The position numbers were made by a program, and so were the translations under genes. This document shows, one piece after another, positions 25,359 through 35,725 of a stretch of 64,000 nt of DNA. The notes beneath the pieces were generated by a model. The model saw only the letters and a list, made by a program, of their open reading frames with translations. It made no database searches and was not told where the DNA came from. The stretch is from the NCBI GenBank assembly GCA_951812505.1, contig CATOSI010000002.1, positions 1-64,000 on the forward strand, read 5' to 3'. Source of the stretch: an uncultured Dehalococcoidia bacterium (GTDB taxonomy: Bacteria; Chloroflexota; Dehalococcoidia; Lucifugimonadales; UBA1123). Every line of letters starts with the position of its first letter. Position 1 is the stretch's first letter.

Positions 25359-26786
25359 ATGGGCGATAATCCGCTGGCTATGGAAGGGGAACTATCTTCG
25401 AGGGTCAGGTGGGTGGGTCTGGTCGCTGCGGCGTCCGGCGTGTTTCTGACCGCGCTGGATATTACCGTCAATGTCGCGCTTCCGGATATCACGAACAGTT
25501 TCGGGACCGACGCTGTCACCATTCAGTGGATAATCATCTTCTACGTCGGCAGCAGTACCGGGATGCAGCTTGGTCTGGGGGGCGCGGCTGACGCATTCGG
25601 TCTGAAGCGGATGTTCCTGGTAGGTCTCGTGTCATACACGGCGGCGGTGCTGGCGATAGGACTGTCGGACAGCCTGGCACTGGTGTTCAGCCTCAGGGTG
25701 TTTCAGGCGGTCGGAAACGGGCTGCTGATCGCGCTCGGCCCGGCCATTGTGACAAGCCTGTTTCCTCCCGAATTTCGCGGTCGGGCGCTGGGGATTATGG
25801 CCGCGCTGGGAACGCTTGGGATGATAACCGGGTCGCTCGGAGGCGGCGCACTGGTGGACGCCTTCGGATGGCGCGCGATCTTTCTGAGTCGGGTTCCCCT
25901 GTGTCTGCTGGCCATCGCGTTCACGGTGGCCTTCCTGAGGGTTCCCCGGAGTCCCGGATCGCGCTCCGGTTTCGATCTGCTTGGAGCGATAACTCTGTTC
26001 GTGTCGGTGGGATCACTGATACTGCTGCTGTCGCTCGGAGGTCGGAATGGCTGGACGGAGTTCTATGTGCCAGTTCTGGCCGTCGTCTCGGCGTGCGGGT
26101 TCGCGGTGTTCGTCGTCGTGGAACGCAGAGCTCCGAGTCCGATACTCCAGCTTTCGCTCCTGAAGCATCGTGTGCTCGCGCCCGCGCTCGTCGTTTCGCT
26201 GCTGGTGTTCGTCTCGACGTTCGTGAACTGGTTCATCCTGCCCTTTTTCGTAATAGAGTCGCTGGGCGCGAGCGCGAGTGTGTGGGGATTTCTGCTGATG
26301 CTGATGACCGCGGCCAACACGTTGTCGGCGCCGGTCGGAGGGTGGTTGTCGGACCGCGCGAATCCCGCCTACACGATAACGGCGTCGGTGATAGTGTCCA
26401 CGGTCGCCATGCTCACGATGTCCAGGCTGGACGCGGGTTCTTCGGTGGTTCTGGTCGGGGTCGGACTGGTGATGGTGGGAGTCGGGATGGGGCTGTTCCA
26501 GTCGTCGAGCGCGAATCTGATAATGGGGAGCGTGCCGCCGGACCGCCTGGGAATGGGCGGCGGAATCATGGGACTCGCGCGCGGAATGGGAACGGTGTCG
26601 AGCGTAGCGATAATGGGCGCGGTGTTCGCGGCTAGGGAGACGACAAGAGCGGCGTCGGCGACGACAGAGGAAGCCTTCATACTCGCGTTCCGGGACACGT
26701 ACACGGTCGCCGTGGCGCTGGCGGCAGTCGCGGTCCTGATGTCGTTCGTGCTGTGGCCGCGGCTGGTGGGCAGGACATCAGGATGA
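25359..26786 (+). CDS. MFS drug-efflux transporter (DHA2-like)
   Basis: 475 residues with about 14 predicted membrane segments. The opening VGLVAAASGVFLTALDITVN with VNVALPDI is motif D1-like of the DHA2 (EmrB/QacA) group, which exports drugs by proton antiport. GLKRMFLVGLVSYT (motif A region) and ALGTLGMITGSLGGGALVDA (motif C, antiporter signature) are present. The downstream gene, another MFS protein, starts inside its stop codon. Start uncertain: ATG 25359 or 25383. Substrate unknown. Confidence 0.87.
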   Translation: MGDNPLAMEGELSSRVRWVGLVAAASGVFLTALDITVNVALPDITNSFGTDAVTIQWIIIFYVGSSTGMQLGLGGAADAFGLKRMFLVGLVSYTAAVLAIGLSDSLALVFSLRVFQAVGNGLLIALGPAIVTSLFPPEFRGRALGIMAALGTLGMITGSLGGGALVDAFGWRAIFLSRVPLCLLAIAFTVAFLRVPRSPGSRSGFDLLGAITLFVSVGSLILLLSLGGRNGWTEFYVPVLAVVSACGFAVFVVVERRAPSPILQLSLLKHRVLAPALVVSLLVFVSTFVNWFILPFFVIESLGASASVWGFLLMLMTAANTLSAPVGGWLSDRANPAYTITASVIVSTVAMLTMSRLDAGSSVVLVGVGLVMVGVGMGLFQSSSANLIMGSVPPDRLGMGGGIMGLARGMGTVSSVAIMGAVFAARETTRAASATTEEAFILAFRDTYTVAVALAAVAVLMSFVLWPRLVGRTSG

Positions 26787-28030
26787 ACGTCCTGCCCAAG
26801 CGCCTCTACTATGGGTGGCTTGTCGCAGGATCAGCGTCGGGCATACAGTTCGCCAACGCGGCCACGGCGATTGGCATTCTGACGGTCTTCGTCATTCCGA
26901 TGAGCGAGGAGTTCGGCTGGAATCGCACGGAAGTCGCGGGCGCGACCAGCCTGGGAGCCGTTCTGGGGGCGGCTCTGGCCCCGTTCAGCGGGCGGCTCGT
27001 GGACCGTTTCGGGGCGCGATTGATCCTGGTCGGCGGAGGCCTGGTGGTAGTCCTGGGATGTATGTATCTCTCCATGGCGCAGGCGCTGGCGGGATTCTAC
27101 GTCGCATTCACGGCTGTCAGAATCGCGGACCAGGGACTGATCCAGATTGGCGCGTCGGTGAGCGTGGGCAAGTGGTTCCTGAGACGCAGGGGCAGGGCCG
27201 TCGGTCTGGTTTTCTTCGGCGGGTCGCTCGGGATGATCGTGATGGCGCCGGTCGTACAGTTTGTGATTACGAACTGGGACTGGAGAGCCGCGTGGGTCGT
27301 GCTCGCCGTTGTGATGCTATGCATAGGCGTTATTCCCGCGGCGCTGTTCGTTCGTCGGCAGCCGGAGGACATGGGTCTTGTGATCGAAGGGGCCGACGAA
27401 CAGATACGCGTGGGACACGGGAGGGACGAACAGCAGACGCCGTTGAGGGAGGTTGTCAGGACTCCCGCGTTCTGGGTTATTCTGGTGTCGCTGTTCATGG
27501 GAAGCGTCGCGATTTCCGGCGTCGGGCTTCACCTGGTCCCGCATCTCACACAGCAGGGTCTGTCTCCACCGGCGGCTGTGGCGGCGGTGAGCGTGATGTC
27601 TATTTCGGGAGCGGTGGCCGCGCTCGCAGTCGGTGTATTGGCCGAGAGGGTATCCGCCAAGCTGATGCTGATGCTGGCGTTTCTTCTTGGCGCCGTGAGT
27701 ATGTGGACGCTGATTAATGCCGATACTCTGACCGAGGCGTATCTGTTCGCCGTGATGCAGGGATTTCTGGGCACAGGCGTGAACACACTTGCCCCGATAA
27801 TGTGGGCAAGCTACTACGGACGAAGGACACTGGGCAGCATCTTCGGGATGAGCAGGGCGGCGCAGGTATTCGGCTTCGCGGTGGGGCCGCTGGCTTCGGC
27901 TGTCGTGTTCGACAGCACGGGAAGCTACCGGGGAGCGTTCGTCGGGCTTGGGCTGGTGGCGGTCATAGCTGCAGTTCTGATCTCGACGACCCGGCGGCCG
28001 GAGACTACAAACCGTATAGCGCCGGAATGA
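26783..28030 (+). CDS. MFS transporter, 12-helix type
   Basis: About 415 residues. Start at ATG 26783, which overlaps the previous stop (ATGA). Helices include YYGWLVAGSASGIQFANAAT and VTGATSL-type segment 2; the motif A loop GRLVDRFGARLILVGGGLVV is clear. The general form fits the monocarboxylate/oxalate-formate antiporter-like group. The pairing with a DHA2 transporter in one transcript is noteworthy but the transported compounds are not predictable. Confidence 0.83.
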   Translation: MNVLPKRLYYGWLVAGSASGIQFANAATAIGILTVFVIPMSEEFGWNRTEVAGATSLGAVLGAALAPFSGRLVDRFGARLILVGGGLVVVLGCMYLSMAQALAGFYVAFTAVRIADQGLIQIGASVSVGKWFLRRRGRAVGLVFFGGSLGMIVMAPVVQFVITNWDWRAAWVVLAVVMLCIGVIPAALFVRRQPEDMGLVIEGADEQIRVGHGRDEQQTPLREVVRTPAFWVILVSLFMGSVAISGVGLHLVPHLTQQGLSPPAAVAAVSVMSISGAVAALAVGVLAERVSAKLMLMLAFLLGAVSMWTLINADTLTEAYLFAVMQGFLGTGVNTLAPIMWASYYGRRTLGSIFGMSRAAQVFGFAVGPLASAVVFDSTGSYRGAFVGLGLVAVIAAVLISTTRRPETTNRIAPE

Positions 28031-28106
28031 TGTCTCCGTGTCCTGATCGCGTATGGTTTAGTCTGTGATATAATTATGCTATCCAACCTCCCTGAGAAGT
28101 GTATCT

Positions 28107-28364
28107 GTGGAATTCGGCGGAATACTCGGTGTTTCTGCGATCATAATCGCTATCTTTCTTTCCACGGTCGTCTTTGTCTGGCAGTCTAATTCCCAGACAG
28201 GGCGAATAGACGCCAGAATGGACACTCTTGAAGCTAAGCTCGAAGCCAAGATCGAAGAGCAAGGAAGAAGAGTCTCCGACTCCCAACTGGAACAGGCACG
28301 ACTAAGTGGCGTCAACAGTGTTCTGGCTGGTCAGACTCATACGCATGAAACTTTGGGCGACTAG
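28107..28364 (+). CDS. Small single-pass membrane protein with coiled coil
   Basis: 85 residues from GTG. One membrane helix at about 5-25 (ILGVSAIIIAIFLSTVVFVW) is followed by a heptad-patterned helix (IDARMDTLEAKLEAKIEEQG). Function unknown. Its layout is the reverse of the coiled-coil/TM protein encoded inside the nuo operon at 52228-52476. Such proteins are common and poorly characterised in Chloroflexota. Confidence 0.55.
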   Translation: MEFGGILGVSAIIIAIFLSTVVFVWQSNSQTGRIDARMDTLEAKLEAKIEEQGRRVSDSQLEQARLSGVNSVLAGQTHTHETLGD

Positions 28365-28380
28365 ATAACGCCCGACCCGG

Positions 28381-31300
28381 TCACACCTCGCCGAGCCTGA
28401 GGATGCGCTGGAGGGATATCCGGCGGACGAGGAGTATTACGCCGGTTATTATGACGGCGAATAGCAGCCCCATCGCAATGTAGGTAGTCGCGAGCGTCTG
28501 CCAGTTGACGTCCACGACGAACGGGGGAAGGACCTGGGTGCCTCGGTCGTCGTGCGCCAGGAATGGCATCATGGATGCGCCGAGTCGTCCGCCCATCCAA
28601 GTGCCGAGAGCGAGACCCGCGCCAATTACGAGCACCTGCTCCAGAAGCACAAGCGTGGTCAGCTGTCTCATGGAGAAGCCGACGGTGCGCATGAGCGCGA
28701 ACTGTATCTCACGGCTCTTGAAAGACACGTAGGCGTGAACCATGAATCCGAGTCCGCTTAGTATGAGGACCGCGGCGAAAGCCACGAACAGCAGGGCGCG
28801 CCATCCCGCCTCGACGAGCGGGTCAACCTGAGAGTCGGCCTTAGCCTGGTTTCTGTCGAACACCTCGCGCGAGGCGAAGGGGCGACCGTCTTCGAGCGTC
28901 GCGATGAGCTGCGCTCTCTCTTCGCCGACGCCGTTGGTGGTCATCCACACCTCGTTGGGTCGTATTTCCCCGCCGGTCGCTTCGAGGTTCGTGTATGCAA
29001 CCACGGCGTCCAGATCGGCGACGATATAGGACCTGGTAAACGTTTCCAGGGTGGGGAAGTAGTCCGCCTCGCCGATGAAGTTGACATAGATCCGGTGCCC
29101 CTGGACAGAGACTTCTATCGTGTCCCCGACGCCATGTCCGTTGACTCGCATGAATCGCCTGGTGGCGATGGCAGGCAGAGGTTCACGAGCGGCGCCCGGA
29201 TGAATCCCGCGGCTGATGAGCGGTCGTCCCTCCACCCAGATGAAGTTACCCGCCGCCGTCCCGTCCGATGTCTCAGCGGACTTGAATGCGTCGGACTGTG
29301 CCTCGGGCACTGCTCGGAGGACGCTCCACTCGTCCAGAGAGTCGAAAGACTCAACGGCCTGTACGCTGCCATCGGGCATACGCGCATAGATTTCGTCCAC
29401 AAGCAGCGCGCCCGATCTGAGCCTGTTGCGTCCGTTGGCTTCGTACACAGTGAGCGATACGAAACTCATAGGAAGCGTCGGGCGTACCCTGCTCCTGAAC
29501 AGCGCAACGTCGGCGCGCGAAATCTGTGCCTCGTAGGACTGCCACTGGCTTCTCTCCAGCAGGCCAAGATTGTAAGTAAAGTAGCGACCGTTCGCGTCGC
29601 GAAGACGAGCGGCGATTGCCACGGTTGGGTGAGGTCGGTCGGGCTTGAAGGCAATGCCTATAAATTCGGCTTCCTCAGGTATAGGGATACCCTGCGGGAG
29701 ACTTCCCACGTCCAATGACGCCAGCATACTTTCCATTGGGGTGTCAGAGAAGTCGTCCCTGAACCAGCCCATGTCCTTGATTCTGTCGCCCTCCACGGCG
29801 AACATCGTGTACGAATCGGCGAACAGCTTGGACAGGTCTGTCCCGAAGCCCCTGTAAGCCAGACTCACGTCCTGCACGGAAGGCAGGTCCTCGTATGACT
29901 CACGTATGGGCACAGTGGGTCCGTCGCTGCCCGGAAGAGCCCCACGCACACGCACATCGGATCCGGTGGAGTACAGCGCTCTCTCTTCGAAACTGCGCTG
30001 GAGAGTGCCGCCGAAGCTGGCCGCGAATATGCCGAGGCCCGCCATGAGTATCAGCATCAGGGAGAGCCGCGCGTAGTGAGTGGGGTTTCTGGCCATCTGC
30101 CATATTCCGAGAACCAGACCCGCCGACAGGAATGAAGACAGCAGGGCGCTGGATACGCGCATGAACAGTGGGAAGAGTCTCAGCAGCGCGAGCGCGGAGG
30201 CGACCAGTATCACCGCGGGCACTGCCAGCAGAATCTGGTCAACGGCAATCTCGCCAAATATGCCCACAGCCACGACCGAACCCTGCTCGCTCAACTGGCG
30301 GAGAAGAATTATGCCGATTATCAGCAGCAGCACGTCCAGGTAGTAGCGCTGATAGAAGGGCTGGGTGTACGGTCTGGCGGACTGCTGTCTGAACGTCGTG
30401 ACGCTCATGCCGGAAGCTTGGAACGCAGGTATCATCAGGGCGGCGAAACTGAGCAAACCGCCGAAAGCGCTCATGAGGTAAGCGTTCGGCGAGATTAGAA
30501 TGTCGAGTCTGTCCCCTCCGCTCAGATCGGAGAAGGCCGGCGTGAATCCGAGCAAACTGATGGCCGCAGCCGCCAGGAATGGCGCGGCGACCGTGGCGAC
30601 AACAGCAATTGACAGGCCCTCCAGCACATATACCGACAGCACCTGCGCGGAGCTCGCCCCCCGGCTCTTCAGAAGCACTATCTCGCCCCTCTGCTGTTCG
30701 ACGACCAGCGACGACAGGGTGATTACGTAGTAGAGGATAACTACGGAGATGAGAACGAGAATCACGAACATGGGCAGCTTGGAGAAGAACAGCCTGAGGT
30801 CGTATTCGTATAGCGCTTCGTCCAGTTCGGTCAACTGCCGATAGCTAAACAGGTTGGCGGTCAGCCTGTCCTCCATCGCCTCCATGTCGGCATACGCGAA
30901 CCTGGAGTTGTTCGCGTTCAGCGTGCCGGTGTCAACAATCAGAAGCCAGCCGTACACGCTGTCCAACTGCCTGAAAGCGACGCCAAGTAATTCGTAGTAA
31001 GCCTTCTCGGTCAGGTAGAAGGGCAATGTGCGGAACGTGTCGGCGGTGGCTGCCTCGAAAATCCTGTCGTTGAGATACCAGTACTCATCATCCGGGTTGT
31101 TGCGCGTGTAGATGCCGGCTACTTCCACGTGGACGTAAGGCAGTGAGTCGTTCCAGTACGGGATTGCCGAGAATCTGTCGCCGACCTGAGCCCCCATTTC
31201 GCGAGCCGCGTCCGCGGGAACCAGCGCCTCCAGTGTCGGAATGCCATCGGCTGATACATCAATATGCAAGTCGCTCGAGGGACGACCGCCCGGCTCTATC

Positions 31301-31734
31301 GTCGCGTGATCCAGCAAATCGGGCAGGTGCCCGAAGTACGATCGTGGGCTGTCCGTGTCCGCGGTCGCCTCCCTACCCACTTCGGACATGAAGAACGTCG
31401 CCGACTTGACGCCGGTGGCGCTGTCTCTGAGCATCCATGCCACGCGGGCGTCTATTTCACCTTGGGTCTCGCCAACTACTTTGTCGCGCTCGGCGTAGGT
31501 GGTCGGGCCCCTGTCTGATTTCAGGACGATGTTGGTATCATTCACGGTGAGTTTGGATAGCGCATTCTTGAGGGCGAGCTCTCTCAGCGCGTCGAAATAG
31601 ATGACTGTGCCCGCCATAATGGTCGAAGCGAGAAGCACACCCACGATAACCGTGGACATTAACTGCCAGTTGGCCGCGGTGCGGCGTACTATCTGGGGCA
31701 AGGCAGTGACGATCCTGGAAAAGAGGCCGGTCAT
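28381..31734 (-). CDS. Large FtsX-like ABC permease
   Basis: 1117 residues. One N-terminal helix (about 20-45) precedes a large extracytoplasmic domain. A helix block with FtsX character follows (from about 316, VILVLISVVILYYVITLSSL and a REGEIVLLKSRG-like loop), then a second extracytoplasmic region including a jelly-roll-like stretch (LLVDEIYARMPDG). The C-terminal FtsX domain comes last (about 965-1110, LMRTVGFSMRQLTTLVLLEQ). This tandem-FtsX form resembles lipoprotein-release or MacB-type permeases. No ATPase gene is nearby. Its ATG overlaps the stop of the upstream paralogue by four bases. Confidence 0.83.
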   Translation of the reverse strand: MTGLFSRIVTALPQIVRRTAANWQLMSTVIVGVLLASTIMAGTVIYFDALRELALKNALSKLTVNDTNIVLKSDRGPTTYAERDKVVGETQGEIDARVAWMLRDSATGVKSATFFMSEVGREATADTDSPRSYFGHLPDLLDHATIEPGGRPSSDLHIDVSADGIPTLEALVPADAAREMGAQVGDRFSAIPYWNDSLPYVHVEVAGIYTRNNPDDEYWYLNDRIFEAATADTFRTLPFYLTEKAYYELLGVAFRQLDSVYGWLLIVDTGTLNANNSRFAYADMEAMEDRLTANLFSYRQLTELDEALYEYDLRLFFSKLPMFVILVLISVVILYYVITLSSLVVEQQRGEIVLLKSRGASSAQVLSVYVLEGLSIAVVATVAAPFLAAAAISLLGFTPAFSDLSGGDRLDILISPNAYLMSAFGGLLSFAALMIPAFQASGMSVTTFRQQSARPYTQPFYQRYYLDVLLLIIGIILLRQLSEQGSVVAVGIFGEIAVDQILLAVPAVILVASALALLRLFPLFMRVSSALLSSFLSAGLVLGIWQMARNPTHYARLSLMLILMAGLGIFAASFGGTLQRSFEERALYSTGSDVRVRGALPGSDGPTVPIRESYEDLPSVQDVSLAYRGFGTDLSKLFADSYTMFAVEGDRIKDMGWFRDDFSDTPMESMLASLDVGSLPQGIPIPEEAEFIGIAFKPDRPHPTVAIAARLRDANGRYFTYNLGLLERSQWQSYEAQISRADVALFRSRVRPTLPMSFVSLTVYEANGRNRLRSGALLVDEIYARMPDGSVQAVESFDSLDEWSVLRAVPEAQSDAFKSAETSDGTAAGNFIWVEGRPLISRGIHPGAAREPLPAIATRRFMRVNGHGVGDTIEVSVQGHRIYVNFIGEADYFPTLETFTRSYIVADLDAVVAYTNLEATGGEIRPNEVWMTTNGVGEERAQLIATLEDGRPFASREVFDRNQAKADSQVDPLVEAGWRALLFVAFAAVLILSGLGFMVHAYVSFKSREIQFALMRTVGFSMRQLTTLVLLEQVLVIGAGLALGTWMGGRLGASMMPFLAHDDRGTQVLPPFVVDVNWQTLATTYIAMGLLFAVIITGVILLVRRISLQRILRLGEV

Positions 31735-34700
31735 TCGCCCTCCATTCGGGTCATCTCATGCAGGTTCACCCGCGCCACGGAGCGTGCCAGCCAAAGGAGC
31801 GCGGCGACGAAGATGAAAGTCAACGCGGCATAGATTGCGCCCATAAAATACCAGTCGGTAGTCAGAATATATGGAGGAACGACCGGGAGCCCGTTCTCGG
31901 TAACGGCTACGGCGGATACCATGATATTGCTCATGAAGAATCCGGCCGCCGTGCCTATCGCAATACCGATCGCGGCAACCACGAGGTGTTCGGCGATGAG
32001 AAGCGATGTCATCTGACGATGCCTGAAACCGAGCGCCTGCAGAAAGCCCATTTCTGCTCTGCTCTGACCAGAGAATGAGAGTAGATAGGTGACGTAGCCA
32101 AGTGTGGCGGCGAATACAATGACGAATATCGCTATCAGTATCATCGCGCGCCATCCGGCAGTTATCAGGGGATCAAGGCGAATTTCCTCCAGCAGTTCCA
32201 TCCTGCTGTGAACGAGTTCGGGCCTGGGAGCCAGAGAGTGAGCAATGGCATTTACCTCGTCATCGGTACCCGGAACATTCCTGAGGAGCAGTTCGTTCGC
32301 GCTTATTCTGCTGACAGGACTAAGAATATTCAGATGCCTGAGAAGGTTGTCCAGATCGGCAATGAGAAAGCCGTTGCCTTCGGGATCGAGCGTGGGGAAA
32401 TATTCTGCTGTGTCCATTATCCGCACCGGAATGAGTCTGCCGAGTATGTTGACGATGAGCGCATTACCCGCGCGGGTTCCGGTGCGTTCGACGAAAGATG
32501 AGCTTGCTATCACCGGCACGGGCCCTCCGGTGGGGCTGCGGTAGAATCCGCGAATACCCTGATCGGTGTCTTTGCCGAAGATGAAGATGCCCGATCTTCT
32601 GCCGTTCTTTACGTTATCGTCTGTAACCCCTATGACGTCTCTTGAAATCATCGAAGTCGCCAGCGGCGTCCATTTGGATGCCCCCTCGAAGTCGTCGAGC
32701 ACATACCTTTCGCTCTCACCCGGTACTGAGACCTGTATGTCGTCCAGCAGGATGGAGCCTGCGGTCCCGGCGGGTCCGAACGCGGGCTCGTAGATCTGGA
32801 CGCTGACAAGGCTGACAGGCCATTCCAGTCTGCCGGGAATCCGGGACTCCATGAGCGTCCACTCGGCCCTCTCCATCGGGCCGAACGTGACCGTGTCAAT
32901 GATGCCGTACCTGTCCTTCAGCGCCATCCAAAGGTACAGGTTGGAGTATTCCTCCTCCGGATGCGCCCAGACGTAAATGCGGTCCGCGTTCCTCGGCACT
33001 TCGATTGGCGGGATACCCGCGCCTGTCTTCAGCAGGCTCATTACCTGTGAAAGCGGGCGTTCCGAGAAGTCGTCCCTGTACCAGGTAACGTATGGAAACT
33101 CGTCGGACTCGACCGCCAGTACATCGAAGCTGTTGCCCGAGTACGTCGCACCAACGGAACCCTGTCCCCTCATGGCCAGGGACAGTGAGCTTATCCCGGG
33201 TATTTCGAGATACCTGTCCTTGAGCGCATCGGTGCCGCGAGCGAAGTAAGTTGGAATTCCCGTAACCCGAACGTCGGAGGCGACTTCATAGAGCACACGC
33301 TCTTTGTACGAACGGTCGAGAGTGCCTCCCACCGTGGTGGCGAGAACTCCAAGCCCGGTCACCATGACGATAAGCAGCACGAGCCAGCTGTATTGCAGTG
33401 GGTTCCGCGACATTCTCCATATCGCCATTGACGCCCAGACAGGATAGGACCGCTCCAGGCGACGGAGAGCGATGAAGAGCAACTGCATCGGGACCAGCAG
33501 CGCCAGGACTACCGTAGGGACGTATATGGCGGCGTCTCTGCCCGGTACGTCGTTGTACACGAATAGTGCAGTCAGCGCCGCCTGCAGGGTCAGACCAATG
33601 ATGACGAAGTAACGCCTCTGCGTCCTCCATGTTCCAGCGTAGAGGACCGCGATGACGGCGAGATGGGCCACACGCCACACCCAGGCAATGCCTGTATCCG
33701 CTCGCAGTTCCTGTACGACTATCATCAGACCCACGGTCACGAACGTAGCGGCGGCGAGCAGATGCATGATGGCTGGCGACTCGCCGCTCAGGTAACGCAC
33801 GACCAGGGGGAAGAAGCGCATAAAGAGCAGCGCGACGACCGTCAGAAGCAGAACGGGCGCGAATAGCAGCGCCTCGTTCACACGGGCGTCGTTGAAGAGG
33901 CCGCCGGAGACGATCTGTCCGCGCGAGAAGAGCTCCCAGAAGACCAGACCGCCGATCACCATGAGTCCCACGTCTATGTAGTAGCGATGGAAGAACGGCT
34001 CCGACGGAGGTCTGGCGGTACGCATCTTCTGTACTATCAACCCGGTCCGCGCGCCGATCACTCCCGGTATCACGTATATGGCGAGGCAGAGCGCCCCGGT
34101 CGCCATCGAGACAGCGAAGGGCATCCACTCCAGAGATACGGGAAGGAACCTGCCCAGGGTTATGTCCTGGAAGTATCCCAATTTACCGGCGAGCGCTATC
34201 CCGCCAAGCGCGAGAAACGGAGCGACGGCAGCGGCGATGACAGTGATGACCAGTCCCTCCATCCCGTATATGCGCGCCAGGTGCCACGATCCGACGCCTC
34301 GGCTTCTGAGCAGCGCGACGTCCTGCTCGCGGCTGGTCACCAGGTACGACACCATCATAAGGATGTAGTAGAGAACCGTGATGGTCATGACCACGAGCAG
34401 CAAGAGCATTGGTATGCCCGTGAAGAAGCTGCGGCGTTCGAACCTGTTCAGCATCGCCTCGATGCCGGTGAAGACCGCAGATCCCTGCATGGCGTTGGAG
34501 ACGTCGGACTCCATGCCCGCAAGACGGGAGCGTGTTTCGTCTTTGTCCCACTTCTTCAGGCTCTCTTTATCAATCGAAACGAACCAGTTCGAGGATACAA
34601 GCGTTCCCGGATACGCGACGCCCACACCGTCGGTCAGCGCATTGCGGGTCAAGAACAAAGCCATTGGCGGCTCTTCGGGGTCAACCTCCACGTCCGCGTC

Positions 34701-35402
34701 CGGTAGCTCTTCAAGCGGAACGGGATCAATGTAGAGATTGGGACTCTGCTGCCAGTACTCCTCTGTCGGATCGGTGGGCTCCAACATGCCGACTATCTCG
34801 ACTACCGCGCGGACCGGGTCGCTGAGAGACGGAGTGAAAAGGACCGTGTCTCCCACGCGAAGGTCGAAAGTACGTTTGGCGGCAGAACCGACCACCGCTT
34901 CGAAACGCGGACTCTGATCGGTCCAGATTACTTCGTCGGTCGCCATGCGCCCCTCGATGAAAGTCACATGGTCTTCCAGGTTGCTCAGGTGTTGGAAGTA
35001 CCCACGCGAGACCATGGGAGGTTCATCAGGAAACTGAGGATTCGACTCGAGCGGATTCCTCTTCGTGCCGACAAGGAACGTGGGCGACCTGAGAAATCGT
35101 TCGCGGCCACGATAGATGTCCTGAACGTTGTTCGCTATCGCGTCTTCAAACACCCGCTCGGTGGAGTCCAGTCGCTCCCTTGACAGCACGATATGGGGAG
35201 CGGTCCCGTATATGTTCAGAAACGACTGGTCTGCCCTGTCAATGGCTGTGTCTATGCCCTGCCGTTCCAGCGTCTTCAGATAAATCGGCGCGCTGGCAAG
35301 CAGCGTCGCGGCGACCGTGATGCCCGCGAATATAGCAGCGAGCAGTTTCCAGTCGTCGGCCAGCCGCCTGAGGACGAACGATGTTGTGGTCATAGGGGGC
35401 AT
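31731..35402 (-). CDS. Large FtsX-like ABC permease
   Basis: 1223 residues with the same plan as the next gene. N-terminal helix (LAAIFAGITVAATLLASAPI), extracytoplasmic domain, first FtsX block from about 326 (LLLLVVMTITVLYYILMMVS and EQDVALLRSRGVGSWHLARI). A middle helix set and a jelly-roll-like extracytoplasmic domain (AGSILLDDIQVSVPGES) come next, then a C-terminal FtsX block from about 1080 (EMGFLQALGFRHRQM). The two proteins are old duplicates and probably form a heterodimer. The first 10 codons include a second ATG (35393). The required ATPase must be encoded elsewhere. Confidence 0.83.
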   Translation of the reverse strand: MPPMTTTSFVLRRLADDWKLLAAIFAGITVAATLLASAPIYLKTLERQGIDTAIDRADQSFLNIYGTAPHIVLSRERLDSTERVFEDAIANNVQDIYRGRERFLRSPTFLVGTKRNPLESNPQFPDEPPMVSRGYFQHLSNLEDHVTFIEGRMATDEVIWTDQSPRFEAVVGSAAKRTFDLRVGDTVLFTPSLSDPVRAVVEIVGMLEPTDPTEEYWQQSPNLYIDPVPLEELPDADVEVDPEEPPMALFLTRNALTDGVGVAYPGTLVSSNWFVSIDKESLKKWDKDETRSRLAGMESDVSNAMQGSAVFTGIEAMLNRFERRSFFTGIPMLLLLVVMTITVLYYILMMVSYLVTSREQDVALLRSRGVGSWHLARIYGMEGLVITVIAAAVAPFLALGGIALAGKLGYFQDITLGRFLPVSLEWMPFAVSMATGALCLAIYVIPGVIGARTGLIVQKMRTARPPSEPFFHRYYIDVGLMVIGGLVFWELFSRGQIVSGGLFNDARVNEALLFAPVLLLTVVALLFMRFFPLVVRYLSGESPAIMHLLAAATFVTVGLMIVVQELRADTGIAWVWRVAHLAVIAVLYAGTWRTQRRYFVIIGLTLQAALTALFVYNDVPGRDAAIYVPTVVLALLVPMQLLFIALRRLERSYPVWASMAIWRMSRNPLQYSWLVLLIVMVTGLGVLATTVGGTLDRSYKERVLYEVASDVRVTGIPTYFARGTDALKDRYLEIPGISSLSLAMRGQGSVGATYSGNSFDVLAVESDEFPYVTWYRDDFSERPLSQVMSLLKTGAGIPPIEVPRNADRIYVWAHPEEEYSNLYLWMALKDRYGIIDTVTFGPMERAEWTLMESRIPGRLEWPVSLVSVQIYEPAFGPAGTAGSILLDDIQVSVPGESERYVLDDFEGASKWTPLATSMISRDVIGVTDDNVKNGRRSGIFIFGKDTDQGIRGFYRSPTGGPVPVIASSSFVERTGTRAGNALIVNILGRLIPVRIMDTAEYFPTLDPEGNGFLIADLDNLLRHLNILSPVSRISANELLLRNVPGTDDEVNAIAHSLAPRPELVHSRMELLEEIRLDPLITAGWRAMILIAIFVIVFAATLGYVTYLLSFSGQSRAEMGFLQALGFRHRQMTSLLIAEHLVVAAIGIAIGTAAGFFMSNIMVSAVAVTENGLPVVPPYILTTDWYFMGAIYAALTFIFVAALLWLARSVARVNLHEMTRMEGE

Positions 35403-35425
35403 TATCTGTTACATACGCTCCATAC

Positions 35426-35725
35426 TTAGGGCCCAAGCGTCGAGGATATGTAGTTCAGACCTTGTTCGAAGTTGCCTATAAGCCTGCAGTCATAAGGTCG
35501 AAGTTCGTTCCTGACATTGGGGGTGTCAAAGTCCTTGGAGTTTTTGTTGAGAAAGCAACATACATCGGGATAGGAAGTTTCATAGGATTCCCCGATGCTG
35601 AACGAGGGTATCGTAAGCATGATCCGACCATTTTCGGCGAGTTCGACTATTCTTTCACAGAACTCGCTCTCCGACTGCCGGTATCCCATCTCCAGTATGA
35701 AGTTGGTTTCCGCATAAACTACCAA
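35426..35725 (-). CDS. PIN-like protein, apparently with internal deletion
   Basis: 99 residues from TTG, overlapping the upstream gene by seven bases. The N-terminus VVYAETNFILEMGYRQSESE matches a PIN-like family in which Glu replaces the first Asp. The C-terminus (FDTPNVRNELRPYDCRLIGN then FEQGLNYI) matches the end of the same family. The middle, normally about 60 residues and carrying catalytic acids, seems to be missing, so it may be inactive. The family usually occurs next to a nuclease-like protein as here. Confidence 0.55.
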   Translation of the reverse strand: MVVYAETNFILEMGYRQSESEFCERIVELAENGRIMLTIPSFSIGESYETSYPDVCCFLNKNSKDFDTPNVRNELRPYDCRLIGNFEQGLNYISSTLGP

